A stretch of DNA of 32,456 bases from Acidimicrobiaceae bacterium (lineage in GTDB: Bacteria > Actinomycetota > Acidimicrobiia > Acidimicrobiales > RAAP-2): NCBI GenBank assembly GCA_003164275.1, contig PLSY01000161.1:1-32456 (forward strand), written 5' to 3'. The notes under the pieces were generated by a model, which saw only the letters and a program-made list of their open reading frames with translations, was not told the origin of the DNA and searched no databases. The position numbers and the translations under genes are program-made. Position 1 is the stretch's first letter. Each line of letters starts with the position of its first letter. Below are positions 31,955 to 32,456 of this stretch, piece by piece.

Positions 31955-32456
31955 ATGGCCGACATCAGTGAACCCAGCCTGGTCATCGAGCGTCACGGTC
32001 CGGTCGGATGGCTGATCTTCAACCGGCCCAAGTCCGGCAATGCCATGAACGCGGACATGATCGAGGGACTGGAGGCGGCCTGGGCCGAACTCGACGCCGA
32101 CCCAGCGGTCCGGGTCATCGTGAACACTGGAAACGGAAGGGCATTCCAAACCGGCCTCGACGTGGTCGAGCTGGCCAAGAACCCTGAGGCCCTACGCGAG
32201 CAGTCTCGTCGGACCAAGCGAGCCGAGCTGCGACTCACGGCCTGGCACAACCATGTCTGGAAGCCGGTCATCGCCGCCGTCAACGGCGTCTGCGCCGGGG
32301 GCGGGCTGCACTTCGTGGCCGATGCCGACATCGTCATCGCCTCATCTTCGGCGACCTTCCTCGATCCCCACGTGTCCATCGGGCAGGTCACCGCCTTCGA
32401 AGCCATCGGACTCCTTCGCAAGATCCCGGTGGAGGCGGTCATGCGCATGGCCCTGG
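31955..32456 (+). CDS. Crotonase-fold protein, 5' part only (runs off the window)
   Basis: The reading frame is open from ATG 31955 to the end of the window, about 167 codons with no stop. The translation has 'GWLIFNRPKSGNAMNADM', the oxyanion-hole segment 'AFQTGLDV', 'AAVNGVCAGGGLHFVADADIVIAS' region, then 'FLDPHVSIGQVTAFEAIG': an enoyl-CoA hydratase/isomerase-family protein. The classical catalytic Glu positions read His in 'GGGLH' and His in 'DPHV', so it is probably not a standard hydratase. A GGAGG ribosome site lies three bases before the ATG. It is divergent from the SDR gene at 30799-31620. The 3' part, with the trimerisation helix, is outside the window. Confidence 0.88.
   Translation, partial: MADISEPSLVIERHGPVGWLIFNRPKSGNAMNADMIEGLEAAWAELDADPAVRVIVNTGNGRAFQTGLDVVELAKNPEALREQSRRTKRAELRLTAWHNHVWKPVIAAVNGVCAGGGLHFVADADIVIASSSATFLDPHVSIGQVTAFEAIGLLRKIPVEAVMRMAL

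Noticed and set aside
31955..32456. Treating the last crotonase as a truncated pseudogene
   Set aside because: Its frame is open to the window edge with a good ribosome site; the truncation is due to the window, not the gene.

Overview
The window is GC-rich, almost fully coding DNA with short intergenic gaps, GTG starts and few AT-rich stretches. Gene content (LLM-class flavin/F420 oxidoreductases, a cytochrome P450, split acyl-CoA dehydrogenases, CaiB-type CoA-transferases, many SDRs, ISVDDH-type amidohydrolases, IclR regulators) points to a chromosomal catabolic island of an actinobacterium (Actinomycetota; Mycobacterium-like or Acidimicrobiia-like). The genus cannot be told from the sequence. 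No tRNA, rRNA, transposase, phage gene or CRISPR array was seen.

Layout. (i) 1-4374, minus strand: MBL-fold hydrolase -> D-aminoacylase-type amidohydrolase, then IclR regulator 1 -> SnoaL-like protein. (ii) 4525-7366, plus: P450 -> IclR regulator 2 -> nitroreductase. (iii) 7363-10115, minus: LLM oxidoreductase -> unrecognised 275-residue protein -> SDR. Diverging from it, 10385-15113, plus: CaiC-like acyl-CoA ligase -> TauD-type dioxygenase -> two acyl-CoA dehydrogenase subunits. (iv) 15192-15268: a broken SDR 3' end. (v) 15491-20152, plus: class II aldolase-like protein, amidohydrolase-2, HSD10-like SDR, LLM oxidoreductase. (vi) 20405-28109, minus: amidohydrolase-2 -> class II aldolase-like -> LLM oxidoreductase, LivG ATPase, a LivH-LivM-LivF triple fusion, and a crotonase. 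(vii) 28433-30742, plus: a double CaiB CoA-transferase; 30799-31620, minus: SDR; 31955 to the window end, plus: a second crotonase, cut by the window edge.

Inferred joint role: uptake of a small carboxylate or branched substrate by the Liv-type transporter, CoA activation by ligase or CoA-transfer, then alpha,beta-dehydrogenation, crotonase and SDR steps, with the P450, LLM and Fe(II)/2-oxoglutarate enzymes doing ring or side-chain oxidation and the amidohydrolases and aldolase-like proteins doing hydrolytic, decarboxylating or C-C cleaving steps. The actual substrate is unknown.

The most notable signals are: a 70-bp ungapped matching block (50 of 70 identical by hand count) placed upstream of IclR 1 and in the LLM/ligase divergent promoter, with two inverted repeats and a shared TTGACA box, which looks like the operator of a two-site regulon; the single-chain LivH-LivM-LivF transporter; complementary acyl-CoA dehydrogenase subunits; two crotonases that both lack both classical catalytic glutamates; and a twice-occurring aldolase/amidohydrolase gene pair.
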